A stretch of 64,000 nucleotides of DNA. Origin: Flaccisagitta enflata. Taxonomy: Eukaryota > Chaetognatha > Sagittoidea > Aphragmophora. The notes under the pieces are model-generated. The model ran no database searches. It was not told the origin of the DNA and saw nothing but the letters and a program-made list of their open reading frames with translations. Position 1 is the stretch's first letter. Every line of letters starts with the position of its first letter. Shown in pieces: positions 23,318 through 35,371 of the stretch. Where the stretch lies: NCBI GenBank assembly GCA_965153355.1, contig OZ231126.1:32302001-32366000 (forward strand), in the 5' to 3' direction. The translations under genes and the position numbers were made by a program.

Positions 23318-23980
23318 AAGGAGAATGCGGAAAGACCATCGATTATTTTTACTGGCGACGTCTCATTGCCTGAACATGAGCAAGAGCTCGTTTCACTGCA
23401 AGAGCTTAGAATTGGGGTATTACCCTACACTTTCACAAATGATTAGGTCAAGGGGTTTTTCAATTTTTAAATAGAAGAATAAATGGAAAAGTATTGTGGA
23501 CAGTACCTACGGTAAGCTTTTCTTGCGCTCTTTTTCTTTCTTTTTTTCAGCAGACTTTTCTAGTTATAGTTTTCTTAAAAACGCACGGGGGAGATTTGTT
23601 TACGAAAAAAAATCAAGGCGCAGAATGCCATGGAAACGACCGGATAAAACTCTTACAAATGCTTTCATCTGATCTAAAATTTCAATGAGACTAAATGAGC
23701 TAGTCTTTGGATAAAGTCTCTGGATTTGTTCACAGTGTTCGTCAAATCATCTCGGTTCTTATTTTTGGTGGAAACACGTCTTTGGTGGCCTTTATTCGCC
23801 TTGCTACAATGATTAATAACCTATTTCTCCCTATCTTTCTTTCTTTTCTTTTTCCTTTGGATTTTTCATGCATTTTCTAAATCTCCTTATTCATATTCCT
23901 ATTCTTTTTCTTATTCTCATTCTTGTTCTTATTGATATTCTTTCTTTTCTTTTTTTTTCTCTTTCTTCTCCTTATTTTTC
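23300..23980. other. Spacer with no gene seen
   Basis: AT-rich sequence without recognisable frame or element end. Confidence 0.4.
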
Positions 23981-24524
23981 TTCTTCTGCCCCTTCTACTT
24001 CTTCTTCTTCTTCTTCTTCTCGTTCTTCTTCTCCTTCTTCTTCTCGTTCTTCTTCTCCTTCTTCTTCTCCTTCTTCTTCTCCTTCTTCTTCTTCTTCTTC
24101 TTCTTCTTCTTCTTCTTCTTCTTCTTCTTCTTCTTCTTCCTCTTCTGCCTCTTCTGCCCCTTCTGCCCCTTCTGCTCCTTCTTCTTCTTCTTCTTCTTCT
24201 TCTTCTTCTTCTTCTTCTTCTTCTTCTTCTTCTTCTTCTTCTTCTTCTTCTTCTGCCTCTTCTTCTTCTTCTTCTTCTTCTTCTTCTTCTTCTTCTTCTT
24301 CTTCTTCTTCTTCTTCTTCTTCTTCTTCTTCTTCTTCTTCTCCTTCTTCTTCATTTTCTTCTTCTTCTTCTTCATCTCTTTCTTCTTCTTTTTCTTCTTC
24401 TTCTTCTTCTTCTTCTTCTTCTTCTTCTTCTTCTTCTTCTTCTTCTTCTTCTTCTTCTTCTTCTTCTTCTTCTTCCCCTTCTCCTTCTCCGTCTTCTCCT
24501 TCTCCTTCTTCTTCTTCTTCTTCT
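23981..24524. repeat. (TTC)n tract of ~540 bp
   Basis: An almost unbroken run of TTC trinucleotides with scattered CTC, CGT and GCC variants. The strand is essentially all pyrimidine. It creates long false frames of Ser, Leu, Lys and Glu repeats on both strands. Confidence 0.97.
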
Positions 24525-24969
24525 GCCATTTTTCTTCAAGAAAATTGCAAGCAAAAAGGGGGAAATAATGAATATGAACGAGTGCTTGCAAAGCATAGAA
24601 CGCACCTTAGAGCATCAATTACGAATGGTCGCTCTCAGAATATGCGATAGATGGACGGCTTAAGAACGCTTGAATGGAGGGAAAATAGAAAATTATACAG
24701 ACTTGTTAATCAGGAGAAAAGCGTGAAAGAAAATTTCCCCCGGGATTTTTCGAAAGAAACAAGTCAGCGAAGGAAAAAGAGCTGTAGAGTGAAATTGAGG
24801 GGGTGTCAACAAGCACCAATCTTGACCGAGGGAAGTAGAAGAGTGGCGTATGATTCTTTTAAGCGTTCTAAAAAGTGCCATGAGCAAAAATATAGACCTG
24901 ATTATAAAAGCAAGAAGAAAATAAAGGAACAAGCTGATAATGAAGGAGAAGAAGAAGATCAACAACAGA

Positions 24970-25163
<194 letters not shown>

Positions 25164-25632
25164 GAAAAGGAAGGAAAAGCAAGAAAGAGACCGAGAGGGA
25201 GGGGAAAAAAACCTTTTAGACTCAAAATCACAAAAGCGTGACGCTTCAAAATGGTGCAAAAAGCATGAATGTCTGACTCGCCGCCCTTCACGGCCAGGGT
25301 AGCCACGGGGGCAGAAGCAACCAGAGCAGCCAAGGAAGTTTGGGCAGCCAGGGCAGCCTGGGCAACCTGAATGATCAGAGGGGGCCATTGCTCCTGGCGG
25401 TGGTCAGGCGGAGTTATATCTGCCAAACCGAGCGGCCATTGTCCATGCTCTGTTAAAACGTGTCTCTATATAAGAGAGTTTATCACCATTAGGGTTTTTT
25501 TGTTGTATGTTTTTGTCCCTCCCGGTCTTCTCACTTTTTCTATTGGAAGACGAAGAACTCCCATTTGGTCTGATCTAGAAATATGTGGCAATTTTTTAAA
25601 CATTCTATACATGCCATTTATCATTATCATTT

Positions 25633-26005
25633 CTTGTAAGTCGCATGCACGCGACTTTACAACCCGCTTTGTCGGTCCGTCCGTCCCTTGGTCCGTCCGT
25701 CCGTCCGTCTGTCAGTCCGTTGGTCCGTCGGTCCGTCTGTCCGTCCGTCACACTTTACTTTTTTATTATACTTTAAGTTATTTCTAGTCATTTTAAGTCA
25801 TTCTAAGTCATTCTTAGTCATTCTTAGTCATTCTAAGTCATTCTAAGTCATTCTAAGTCATTCTAAGTCAATCTAAGTTATATTAGGTCACATAAGTCAA
25901 ATAGGTCAAACTTGTCATTTCAGTCATTTTAAGTCATTTTGAGTCAATAAAAGTCATCTTAAGTTATCTTTGTCCCGCACGCGACTTATAGGTGTTGGCC
26001 TTGTT
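25633..26005 (+). mobile_element. Family A element, long copy with decamer array
   Basis: The 5' palindrome is AGTCGCATGCACGCGACT. CGTCCGTC repeats follow, then at 25785-25975 an array of ~16 decamers of the type TAAGTCATTC. The 3' end is GCACGCGACTTATAGG with GTGTTGGCCTTGTT. Length differences among A copies come mainly from this array. Confidence 0.8.
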
Positions 26006-26363
26006 CTTATTTTTTTTGCTCAGCCCTTATCATATTCAAAATTCATCCATTCACAATTCATCATCCATCACTCATCATTTCTCAGTTTAATATTCATCAT
26101 ACAAAAAATCGTCCATTTTCTTTTGACGAATGGGCAGAAGCGACAATAAAGTGTAGTTCTCTATTTATTAAATGGTTTGTTTTCTTTGTTTCCCACTACA
26201 TCTTTTTACTTTCTTTCTCTCGTCAAACTTTTTGGTCATTATTTTGGTTCGGAATAAGAGGCCACTCTGGCGATAGAGGTATATCCATCGGAACTTATCT
26301 TGATTCGGGGACTGGGGAAGTGGTCCCTCAAGGAATCTTTCTTCCATCTTCGCCCCCCCCCCC

Positions 26364-26592
26364 ACATAGCGAGATTTGGATATACCAGAGAAAAGTTTAA
26401 CCTCAAAAATACAAAATCACCCCAAATACCCCCTTAATCACCACCTCGGGCACCCCTACAACGACCCAACCCCCAAAATCACCATCACATAGCGAGATTT
26501 GGATAAACCAGAGGAAAGTTTAACCTTAACAATGCAAAATCACCCCAAATACCCCCTTTATCACCACCTCGGGCATCCCTACAAGTTGTAGT
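26364..26592. repeat. Tandem duplication of ~120 bp
   Basis: CATAGCGAGATTTGGATA occurs at about 26364 and 26488. The following AAATCACCCCAAATACCCCC and ATCACCACCTCGGGCA are also repeated. Confidence 0.8.
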
Positions 26593-26878
26593 ACAAAGAT
26601 CCCCTCTCTTCCTCGCTCAGTCTTCTCTCCCCCCCCCCCTATCTCGTTCATTCCTCTTTATTCATGCTTTCCTCCGGTTAATCTGGCCTTTTGTCCTGTT
26701 CTTCTCCTCTCCATTTCTTTTGCCCTTTATCTTCGGAAATGCATCTTGATCCGTTTTTTCTCGACCCTCCACTTTTCTTTATAAAGCTTGAACCATTTTT
26801 TCTTCTCATCCTCGTTATTCCTTCTTTTTCTTTTCCTTACCATCCAGTTTTCTTTGTCCTTTCCCCTTCTCTTTGTTA

Positions 26879-27480
26879 CTACCTAGGACATAAGTATTGC
26901 AACACCTAGGGTATAAGTTCATTCATTCATCAATACAATACAAAAAAAATCAATACGAGTGAATTAGTATTTGGTATGTCCTCCTTGGGCCTGAATGACA
27001 GCTTCCATTTGCCTCGGCATCGATTCGTAGAGCTTTTCCGGGTAATCTGCCGTGACTTGTCTCCGGACCTTCCTTGCGATTTTTTTCAACCCTGCGATCA
27101 ATGTGGCGCGCTCTTTCCACTAAGTTTTTCATCCAACTTTGATCGAATTGAGATCTGGTGAGTTCTCAGGCCATCCCTCAAACCTTTTGACGCCGTGATC
27201 TTGATCAAACTAATTCTACAAAAATGGCACTGCTGTCCATAAGATTTTGTAGACAGGTAGCAAAAAGAACTAATGCGACTTTTTTCATGATTTTCAAGAA
27301 GCAACGTTTTTACGTTTCCTTGCACCATTTCTAAACGAATCAACCAAGAATTCTGCGGTTGCGCTAGATTTGAAAAAAATTCGATGTAGATTAAGAATCT
27401 TACAAAGAAAAGGTCAAAATTCTATCCCAAAGCCGAGTTATCTTAGTTTAAAGATGTTGCAATACTTATGTCCTAGGTAG
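26879..27480 (-). mobile_element. Deleted Tc1/mariner element F4 (602 bp)
   Basis: Terminal inverted repeats are CTACCTAGGACATAAGTATT and AATACTTATGTCCTAGGTAG, bordered by TA (26877-26878 and 27481-27482). The interior carries the C-terminal part of a Tc1/mariner transposase on the minus strand. Family elements are usually 1.2-1.8 kb, so this copy has lost more than half. Its end sequence is shared with the composite at 30463-35229. Confidence 0.85.
26968..27340 (-). pseudogene. Tc1/mariner transposase remnant (C-terminal part)
   Basis: Conceptual minus-strand frames give the family landmark WPENSPDLNSI, corresponding to the WPxxSPDLNPIE block around the last catalytic residue. A WMKNLVERARHIDRR-like stretch follows. 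The last frame contains YESMPRQMEAVIQAQGGHTKY-type text, the usual C-terminus of Tc1/mariner transposases. At least two frameshifts and in-frame stops separate these blocks, and the N-terminal DNA-binding region is missing. It cannot make a working enzyme. Confidence 0.75.
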
Positions 27481-27616
27481 TATTCCTTTTTTTTTTATCT
27501 CGACCATTCAATTTTCTCTATTCCTCTCTTTCTATTTCCTCCTCTTTTGCCCCCCTACATCTTCTTCTGGTTATGTGCAGATAACCATGTTTCTTTTAGT
27601 TTTCCCCTTCTTCTTC

Positions 27617-27725
27617 TCCTTCCTTCTCTTTTTCTTTTTCTTCTTCTTTTTCTTCTTCTTCTTCTTCTTCTTCTTTTTCTTCTTCTTCTTCTTCTTCTTC
27701 TTCTTCTTCTTCTTCTTTTTTCTTT
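27617..27725. repeat. (TTC)n microsatellite
   Basis: About 110 bp of TTC/TTT trinucleotides within a longer pyrimidine-rich strand (27480-27820). Confidence 0.9.
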
Positions 27726-28230
27726 CTTCTCCTTTTTTCTTTTTTCTTCTTTTTCTTCCTTTCTCTTTCTTTTCTTAATTCCTCCTCTCTTTTTCCCCCA
27801 TCTTCTTCTTCTTTATCTGTGCATCTTGCCATGTCTTTGGTTTCGTTTTTCCCAGTTTGTATCCGGCTTCAAGAGAGCTTAAGTCGATTTTTCATCGAGA
27901 AAAATGAGGCGAATGAATGGACTTAAAAAGAGGGATGCTTGCTTCTCCCACCCACACTTGCTACATGCTCCCTCAGTAAATTCTAGCTTCTTCTCCTCCC
28001 CCATACTTGCTACATCCTCCCTCCACGATTGCACACTCCTCCCTCCGCAATTGCCGTATCTTCCACGGCCGTCCACAGGAAATAGCTGCTTCTTCAAACC
28101 GTGGCTGCAGTCATCATCCACAAGTGCACAATATCTAGAAGGATTGTAACCACTTACCATATTTCTGTCTACCCGTAACAACTCCACGCTCACAGTGGCC
28201 GCCCTGAATCGTTGCAATTGAAGAGAAAAC

Positions 28231-28368
28231 AAGGCCGGATAAACGGCAGGACAGTCGCGGATGGTTGGGCAGGGGCAGTAATACTAAAACCGCCTGCAAT
28301 TCAAAAGTGTTACAGACCGACGGACGGACCGACGCGGCGAGGTGTAGAGTCGCGTCTGCGTCTAAAAT
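28231..28368 (-). mobile_element. Family A element, short copy
   Basis: On the minus strand it ends with TTGTT after CCGTTTATCCGGCC and carries GACTGTCC in place of the usual half-palindrome. The 5' end reads TAGACGCAGACGCGACTC, a worn palindrome. It has GGACGGACC repeats and is the shortest full-span copy. Confidence 0.55.
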
Positions 28369-28530
28369 TTCTTGTTTTTTTTCTTTTTGTAAAGAGAAAA
28401 AAACTGATCCAATTATGGAAAAAAAAGTATTTCATTACCATATTGCTGTTAACTGATACGCCGATATGCCGCTGATCGGACACACTTTCTACTGTCGCTT
28501 ATAGATTAAAGCAAGCAACTAAAAACAGAA

Positions 28531-28648
<118 letters not shown>

Positions 28649-29043
28649 GAGACAGAGAAATTAAGAACTCTCATAGCTGACAAAAGGGCGCAAACAGTAA
28701 AAAATCACAGTCCGAAAACACCCAAAAACTATTTTTTTACCGAATGTGTTTTACGAGTCGGAACATACCCAAAAACCATTTCATACCAAACATGTTTAAT
28801 AAGTCTGAACATACCCAAAAACCATTTAGGTAGATGAAAGAAAAATTGAACGTTTCGAAATTGTCAGAGGCAGTAAAATCTCAATCTGCGACTTTTGTCG
28901 AGGGTTCAAAAGAGGAGGAGGAGGAAGAGGAGGAGGAAGAGAACGAGGAGAAAGAAGATGAAGTCAATGGCGTGAGGGGGGCGTGGTAGGCCCAGGACAT
29001 GATCAAGGTGGGGAATCCCCACTGGGTTGGGAAGGTAAGATGA

Positions 29044-29262
29044 AACAAGGCCGGATACACGGCTACCCCAGTCGCGTGCGGGTGGGCAGGGGCCATATCT
29101 GAGATCACTTCATCATTTGGGTAGGAGCAAAGAGGCCAAATACCGCAAAAACCCATAAAAGTAAAGTGTGACGGACAGACGGCCGGACGGATGGACGTAC
29201 GGACGGCAGGACCGACAGACCGAAAAAGCGGGGTGTTGAGTCGCGTAGCACGCGACTAAAAA
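29044..29262 (-). mobile_element. Family A element
   Basis: On the minus strand the 5' end is AGTCGCGTGCTACGCGACT. The 3' end is GCACGCGACTGGGG, then GCCGTGTATCCGGCC and TTGTT. GGACGGACGG repeats lie near 29170-29220. It is a well-kept copy that serves as the empty-site reference for the interrupted copy at 37569. Confidence 0.8.
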
Positions 29263-29329
29263 CTACTAATCGGCGTTCAGGGGTGGCGATGAAAAGTCCA
29301 GACTGACAGCGCAGATTGAGAAGATAATA

Positions 29330-29948
29330 CAACCTTGGAAATAAGTTTATCGCATCACTCAAAGCCTCATATCTCCTTTGCAAATAAAAAAATCTCAGAA
29401 AAATTGGTGAGATTTGGAAACGTCTTCAAATTTTCTAGTAGTTGGTGCCAACCGCATTACTATGCATCTAACCGTTTAAAAATGAGAGCTGAATGAAGTT
29501 AGGTACCTTTTTAGAAAAATGGCAAAAAAATTGTTTTTGAAATGTTATTCATGGAAGATGGCGCATCTGCTCACTGGCTGTTTCAATGAAGCAATGGCAT
29601 CAAAGGCACAGTATCAAAGGTCAAACACTGCTCCAGTTGGCCCAGAAACAGCTCAGATCTCAACCTGATTGAATAGCTATGGTCCCAATTGAAGCAATGC
29701 CAAAATCAACAATGTTCAACATGGATGGCAGGATCAGGACTAAAACAAATCGTGCTAAGCTCCAGAGGAAGATCACACTATCATACCTTCAGTTGCAGTG
29801 CAGAAGCATGCTAAGACGCAGTAGGGCGTTTGAAAAGGTGAAGGAGTGCAATACCAAGTATCAAAATTGTTTCAGACATGTTAATTGTATTGTCTTGCCC
29901 ATAAAACGCCCCTTAGCCAATAATGTGATAAACTTTTTTCCAAGATAG
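29330..29948 (+). mobile_element. Deleted Tc1/mariner element F10 (619 bp)
   Basis: Terminal inverted repeats are CAACCTTGGAAATAAGTTTA and TAAACTTTTTTCCAAGATAG, bordered by TA (29328-29329 and 29949-29950). A transposase remnant lies inside on the plus strand. A different lineage from F4, judging by end sequence. Confidence 0.75.
29549..29866 (+). pseudogene. Tc1/mariner transposase remnant
   Basis: One reading frame runs from FMEDGASAH (the DxAxxH block with the second catalytic Asp) through WPRNSSDLNLIE to LWSQLK, with stop codons at two points between and after the blocks. Similar spacing is seen in Tc1-like transposases. The first catalytic Asp and the whole N-terminal half are missing. 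It is a dead fragment. Confidence 0.75.
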
Positions 29949-31379
29949 TAGATACAGAATGGAAAGAGAATGAGGAGAGAATGGGCAGAAAATAGATACA
30001 GAATGGACATGGGATGGGCAGAGATTGGGCAGAGATTGGGCAGAATATGGACAGAAAATGGACAGATAATGAATAGAGAGTGAACAGAAAATGAGCTATC
30101 TGATTCCTGCAGGTTTGAGATATGGTAGTAACCGGGGTACAGGTATGGTAGTAACAGGGTAACCCATGAGAATCGGAGCGGGATGGAAAAGGGGTTCAAA
30201 GAAGGGGCGAAGTGAGAGGGAATGGTCTCTCTCTATGGTTGCTTTGATCACTTAAACTCCGGCAATTTCCATCAAATTCTTTTCTTTTGTGTCTTTAACG
30301 TGTTTCGTGCCTGACAGTCTGCCCTCAAACTTAGTTTGCTCTCAATGTTCAATTGTGTCTTTCGATTCTTTAAAAGACCAATCGTAACTATGCTGGTGCG
30401 TTTGTATGTGTTCGTATCCGTCTGATCACTTTTGTCTGTTTCTCCTTTCGCCAGTCATTTTACTACCTAGAGCAAAAGTATGGAAACACTGTAGTGATTG
30501 AATACTTTATGCAAAGAATTTCTATAAAAAAAACCTTAAGAATATATTAGATACCTATTTCAATATCTCGGAGGTTTAACAAGTAATCAAGTATAGGTTT
30601 TTAAACATTTTCAAATGAATGTTGGAGATAAACGCATTAAATGTATCTTCCTTTCCATTAGTTACCACCCCTCTAGATCGAAATGGGGTCCTGGCTTTCA
30701 TTTCAGAGGTAATTTAACGACTAAAGCCTTTTGGCTAGCTGTTCCAGGCAAAAAAAGGTACAATTTTACTAAACTACAGGTAGCATGGGTCAATTGAAGT
30801 CAAGGTATACATGCGGCTGAATGACATGAAAATTGTATACTGTAAACATAGGCCGTTGTCAACTAAGGGGTGAAAAGAGAATAAAAAATAGATTTATGAA
30901 GGTCAATAAAACTAATGATAATTATTGAAGTAACAAAAAAACGATGATAGATCACTAGATAAATCTATTCTTAGACAGTTGCAATATGTTTATTACGGTT
31001 GTATATAACTGCTATACGTGATCGCTAAAAATCATAATTCACTGCAATATGCAAATGAGCTTTTTGGACAATACTTATCACATGCATGTATTTGAATGTG
31101 ATTGCAGTTATGTCAGCTTTTTTAAGCTAATGTATCTCCATTATTATTGAAAAGCCAACAATACACAATGTAAACGCAACTTTATTCAAAGTAATTGCTA
31201 TATCAGTGAGTCAGTTTGGCAGCTGTTTGCCTAATGAAGGCGAACATTGAAAGAAAAATGATACTACGTAATGAATTAGCTGGAAAAATATTGACCTCAC
31301 CATGATTTTCCAATTTCGGTTCAATCCATAAAGATTCAATAACACTTGTAGTGTCCACTGTTCCTGTACCATTTTTTAG

Positions 31380-31715
31380 TAGCATAACAAGAGTTCATGC
31401 AAATTCATAGCAGAATTCTCTATCAGAGGGATATGACTCAAAATCACTTCCACAGATAAACCACAACAAAAATTTGGTCCTGGAACCTGTAAAAATTACC
31501 GCTGCCCCCCTTATCATATCCCAAAGAAAATGTACAAAAAAGATTGTTGCCTATGCTTTAATATGGGAAAGGGGGCAGGTGGCGGCGCTAATACATAGGA
31601 GTTCCAGGGCTAAATTTTTTTCATAGACTATCTGTGAACATGATTTTGGGCTGTATCCTTCTGATAGAGAACTTTTCTATGAAATCTCATTAATTCTTGT
31701 TAGGCTCCTTTTCAG
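31380..31715. repeat. Foldback module, copy 1
   Basis: TTCTCTATCAGAGGGATATG is followed by a loop and its reverse complement near 31665. Arms contain CAGGTGGCGGCGCTAAT. The module ends in TAGCATAACAAGAG and its inverse. Confidence 0.75.
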
Positions 31716-31961
31716 CCTTATCAAATGGTTTAAAAGATGTTATTTTCATATGAATTATTGTTCCCCTGAAGAAAAACTTACCATTCAATGCACAGCAATC
31801 ATTCCAGGAATTGGGTCTTTTAATTGAAATGCGATATCATCATGGAGAGGTGGGCAAGGGTCCAAAACCCCCTTCCACACCCCTATATACATGTACGGCC
31901 TCTCAAATGTGCATTTTCACATACCTTGACTCAATGACTCATGCATTATGGACCAACGCAG

Positions 31962-32067
31962 GGACAGATAAAGCCTTTTAGGAAGTCGCTAGTCCACCAC
32001 TAAAAATGTTACAGACCAAAGGATGGACACAGCAAAGTATAAATTCACATGACAGCCACTAAAAACT
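31962..32067 (-). mobile_element. Family A-like fragment, degenerate
   Basis: GGACAGATAAAGCC, ACAGACC and CACATGACAGCCACTAAAAA resemble a worn minus-strand A copy. Supported only by position of words. Confidence 0.3.
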
Positions 32068-32089
32068 ACATTCTAATGCTTAATGATGG

Positions 32090-32320
32090 TTTTTAGTTGT
32101 GGATACACAACTTTAAATGAGGCTTTAATCCCTTTGTTGGTCTGCTGGTCTGTCAGTCCATCCATCCATGGTGATCTCGAGAGTCAGCGTAAAAACGCGT
32201 ATTTATGAATTATGATGCTGCAGATACGATTGTCTGTGCATGTGAGAGTGAGCATGGAGAGTTTCATATGGGGTAAAGTCCCTGCCCACTTATCCGTAAT
32301 GACATTGTGACCCCATGTCT
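32090..32320 (+). mobile_element. Family A element, worn copy
   Basis: The 5' palindrome is AGTTGTGGATACACAACT, a coherent variant in which both halves have changed. The 3' half ATCCGTAATGAC is decayed. The GGTCTG repeats remain. Confidence 0.5.
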
Positions 32321-32815
32321 CTGTCACTTGTTGTTATGTATTTGATGTACCTAGTCAGAGAATAGCTTTTTTAATGTATACTCTGTGTAAAAGTTTAAAA
32401 GATTATGTTATGTCATTCTGAGCCATTTTTAAGGACATTTAGGACATTCAAAAGTTTTTCCTGGTCTTTTCAGGAGATTTTTAAAAGATATTTGTCATTT
32501 CTTTTGACAAAATGTTTTTGAACCTTTTGGCTTTGCCTTTTTAACAGAGGATTGGTCCAAGGAGTATTTTGCCAACATCTGAACTCTATCAACGGGGTGT
32601 CCATGGATTTTCATTATGTGTCATATATCTCTTAAAATGCATAGATACCACAACTCTATATAACAGGGTGTGTCTGTCAGTTTGTCTGTTTGTAGGTAAC
32701 ACAGAAAAGGCTAACCAGCAGATCAAGCAGGTAAAAGTTTTGTGCAAGCGAATAAAAGGGCAAAGTTTTTGCTTTATTAGTAGGTCTGTCTGCGTTTGTC
32801 CATGAGTTTGCCCAT

Positions 32816-33018
32816 CTTCCCCCCCCTCAGGACGCAAATCAATCTAATAAAGGTTCAAATCAGCCCTCTTGAGCCCTATATCAGTTTCCTTAGGCATCAA
32901 ATCAGCCTACTCAGTCCTCCAAACAGCCCTCTCAAACCTCAGGATTCAGGACCTTGTATTCTACAGAACTTGTCTCTATGGGCCCTTCCAAAAGTCAAAT
33001 TTGCGTGTCCGCGACTAA
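32816..33018. mobile_element. Family B-like fragment, degenerate
   Basis: Units of the type CAAATCAGCCCTCT at 32850-32945 are followed by TGTATTCTACAGAACTTG and GGGCCC, a worn B arm. The block ends in GTGTCCGCGACTAAAAAG, the 5' end of a minus-strand A element. It may be a B insertion in an A copy, as at 37569. Confidence 0.4.
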
Positions 33019-33436
33019 AAAGAGATTTATGATCATGAAGCTGTAATTAAGGGCTTTAAAAGGAAAATTCCCCAACAATTTTTTTTCTCAAATTTTCATC
33101 CATTCCTTATTTCTTTTTTGCAACTTATGACTCAAATGATATTTGATGGATTTGCAGAAAATTACATCAGTTCGAATGTTCATGAAACGAATTCTATGAA
33201 AGTGGCTTTTTTAGTTTCTTTGTTTACAAGCAAAAAAAATTATCAACCAATAATTTGGCCGGAGGAACGTTAAAAACTGGTTGATTCCCTTTTTCATACA
33301 AACAACCTGTACAAAACTGCTCAAAACCTATCAATATTGATAAAATAAACCCCAGATCAGTAAAAATGGCATCAGTGTGATGATTGATATGGAGCAGATG
33401 TTATGCCAACAGTAAAAGCGGGTTAACAATATTTTC

Positions 33437-33610
33437 GCAGATTGGTGGGCAGGGGCATTCAACCCCCACTCCCCACTCCCAACACCCCCACACACAAACC
33501 TGAAGAATGCTCATTTTTTCCCCCTCCTACCAGATAACCGTTAACACGGACAGATGGATAGACCGACTAAGCAATGGAAAAATCTTTTATGTAGTTGCTT
33601 GCCTGTGACA
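33437..33610 (-). mobile_element. Family A-like fragment, degenerate
   Basis: GGTGGGCAGGGGCA at the left, GGACAGATGG repeats and GTAGTTGCTTGCCTGTGAC at the right fit a worn minus-strand A copy. Confidence 0.3.
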
Positions 33611-34369
33611 AGAAATGGGCAGAAAATGGCATATCGAGCCCAATATGCTCATAAAGGCCCTTAAATGGTGCTGTTAATTTATGAGGAATTTATTTTAGAC
33701 CATTTTCCTTAGCTGAATTGGTTTCCCTCTCCCAAATAAAGTAACGTAGCTCATGCAACTGCCATGGTTACCTTATTTAGCAGCTTTTTCTACTAAAAAA
33801 GGCCAAAATGCCCAATCGGGGCCTAATTTATGGTGGTAGTTGATAAAGATAATTGTTGGAGACCATTTTTGACAGCAGATTTAGATTCCTCACCCCAAAA
33901 ATAGTATAATTACTTCTGGATACACAATTACTAGCGTCTTAAAGGCTTTTATACCCCAAAAAAGCCAAAAATGCTGCAGTCAAATCGAGGATGACAAATC
34001 GCGTAACACCCCTTACACAAAATAGGACAGTGCTACCCGGTATCAAACAAAATATGCACTTTTTTTGTGATGAACAGTCAGTCAAAACACCAATGATGCT
34101 TTTACAACTCTGAAATGGACGTTTTGAGCTAGATGGGTCCTAACTATTTCCATGGAAACTGTTTAAGAACATTTTTTAATCAATACTTCATGCTCTTTTT
34201 GTTTTTTTTTACAACCACAATGATTCAATAGGGTTGGAATCAGCAAATGAAATAAATTAGTCTATGGCATAGTAGAAGGGACCAAAAATAAGATGAAAAA
34301 AAAATCAATCTATCTCTAAAATGATGTTGTCACTTCAAGCAGAAATCTTTTTGTGATAGTTTTGCTATT

Positions 34370-34705
34370 ATCTAGTAGCCTAACAACAAAAATTGTGATG
34401 TCATAGAAAAGTTCTCTATCAGAGGGACATGGCTCAAAATCATGTTTACAGGTGGTCCATGAAAAAAATTCAGCCCCGGAACCCCTACAAATTAGCGCCG
34501 CCACCTGCCCACTTTGCCATAATGAAATATAGGCAAAAAATTGTTCCTGTACATTTTCTATGGGATATGAGGAGGGTGGCGGCGGTATTTTCTAGAGGTC
34601 CCAGGACCAAATTCTTGTTTTGGGTTGTCTGTGTACGTGATTTTGAGTCATATTCCTTTGATAGAGAACTTTCCTATGACTTTGCATGAACTCTTGTTAT
34701 GCTAT
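34370..34705. repeat. Foldback module, copy 2
   Basis: Related to the module at 31380. TTCTCTATCAGAGGGACATG pairs with its inverse near 34665, and TTAGCGCCGCCACCTG pairs with GGTGGCGGCGGTATTT. The false frame at 34429-34689 lies across the stem. Confidence 0.75.
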
Positions 34706-34732
34706 TATTTAGTTGAGGTACCTGTTTTGCAG

Positions 34733-35055
34733 GGGTGTATATTCTTGAGTCGCTTTTGATTTTTTTCCCCCCCCTGCCTTTGATTTTCTTCCCCGCGACG
34801 CGTCGCGTTGCGTTTTTATATCCATGATTTTCTTCCCCATATAGCAATAAAACTATGTAGTTAAGGTTTAAATAGTGTTAAATTGTGTTCTACTAATTGA
34901 GTTTTATGATTTGGTACTGTAAAAAGTTATATTTTCCTCAAATTTCCTTTTTTTCTCTTTTTTCCCCCTTAGATTTCCTTCCCCATCTCCAGACCCTTTG
35001 ATTTTTTCCCCCCCCCCACCGGGGGGGGGGGAAAACTCAAGAATATACAGGCCTG
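34733..35055. mobile_element. Short inverted-repeat element F8 with C-rich core
   Basis: Ends are TGTATATTCTTGAGT and its inverse ACTCAAGAATATACA. The core has TTTGATTTTCTTCCCC units, C- and G-runs, and the perfect palindrome CGCGACGCGTCGCG (34796-34809). No coding capacity. It lies inside F5 and is probably a separate insertion. Confidence 0.55.
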
Positions 35056-35329
35056 CTGTTTTGTTTTGCTTGTCATCTCTAAACGGCTTGAGCTAGACAA
35101 ATGCGGTTTGCGGTATCATATCAGAAATTTGAAAAAAGTTTTAGAATCTCATTGATTTTTATATAAATTCGTTATTTCAAGCAGAGTTATGGTTATAAAC
35201 GCGTGTTTCCATACTTATGCTCTAGATAGTATCCGTTTACGTGCTTGTTTACACCTGTCTGAATATCTGTCTGCAATAATGCGGGTCTGACTGTCTGTGT
35301 GTCTCTATGTCTGTTGATCAGTCGGTAAG

Positions 35330-35334
<5 letters not shown>

Positions 35335-35368
<34 letters not shown>
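35335..35368. repeat. (TC)n microsatellite
   Basis: About 17 TC dinucleotides. Confidence 0.9.

Positions 35369-35371
<3 letters not shown>

Larger units (their letters stand above)
30463..35229. mobile_element. Large TA-flanked composite F5 (~4.8 kb)
   Basis: The ends are CTACCTAGAGCAAAAGTATG and CATACTTATGCTCTAGATAG, next to TA (30461-30462 and 35230-35231). These match the F4 ends at most positions, so the same transposase type may have moved both. Inside are two copies in opposite orientation of a ~330-bp foldback (31380-31715 and 34370-34705), degenerate A and B copies and another short element (34733-35055). No transposase or other gene was recognised; all open frames are under 90 codons. 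Confidence 0.65.

Noticed and set aside
23868-24663. Open frames of up to 260 codons on both strands
   Set aside because: They are translations of the TTC tract (poly-Ser, Leu, Lys, Glu, Arg) with no domain or splice signals.
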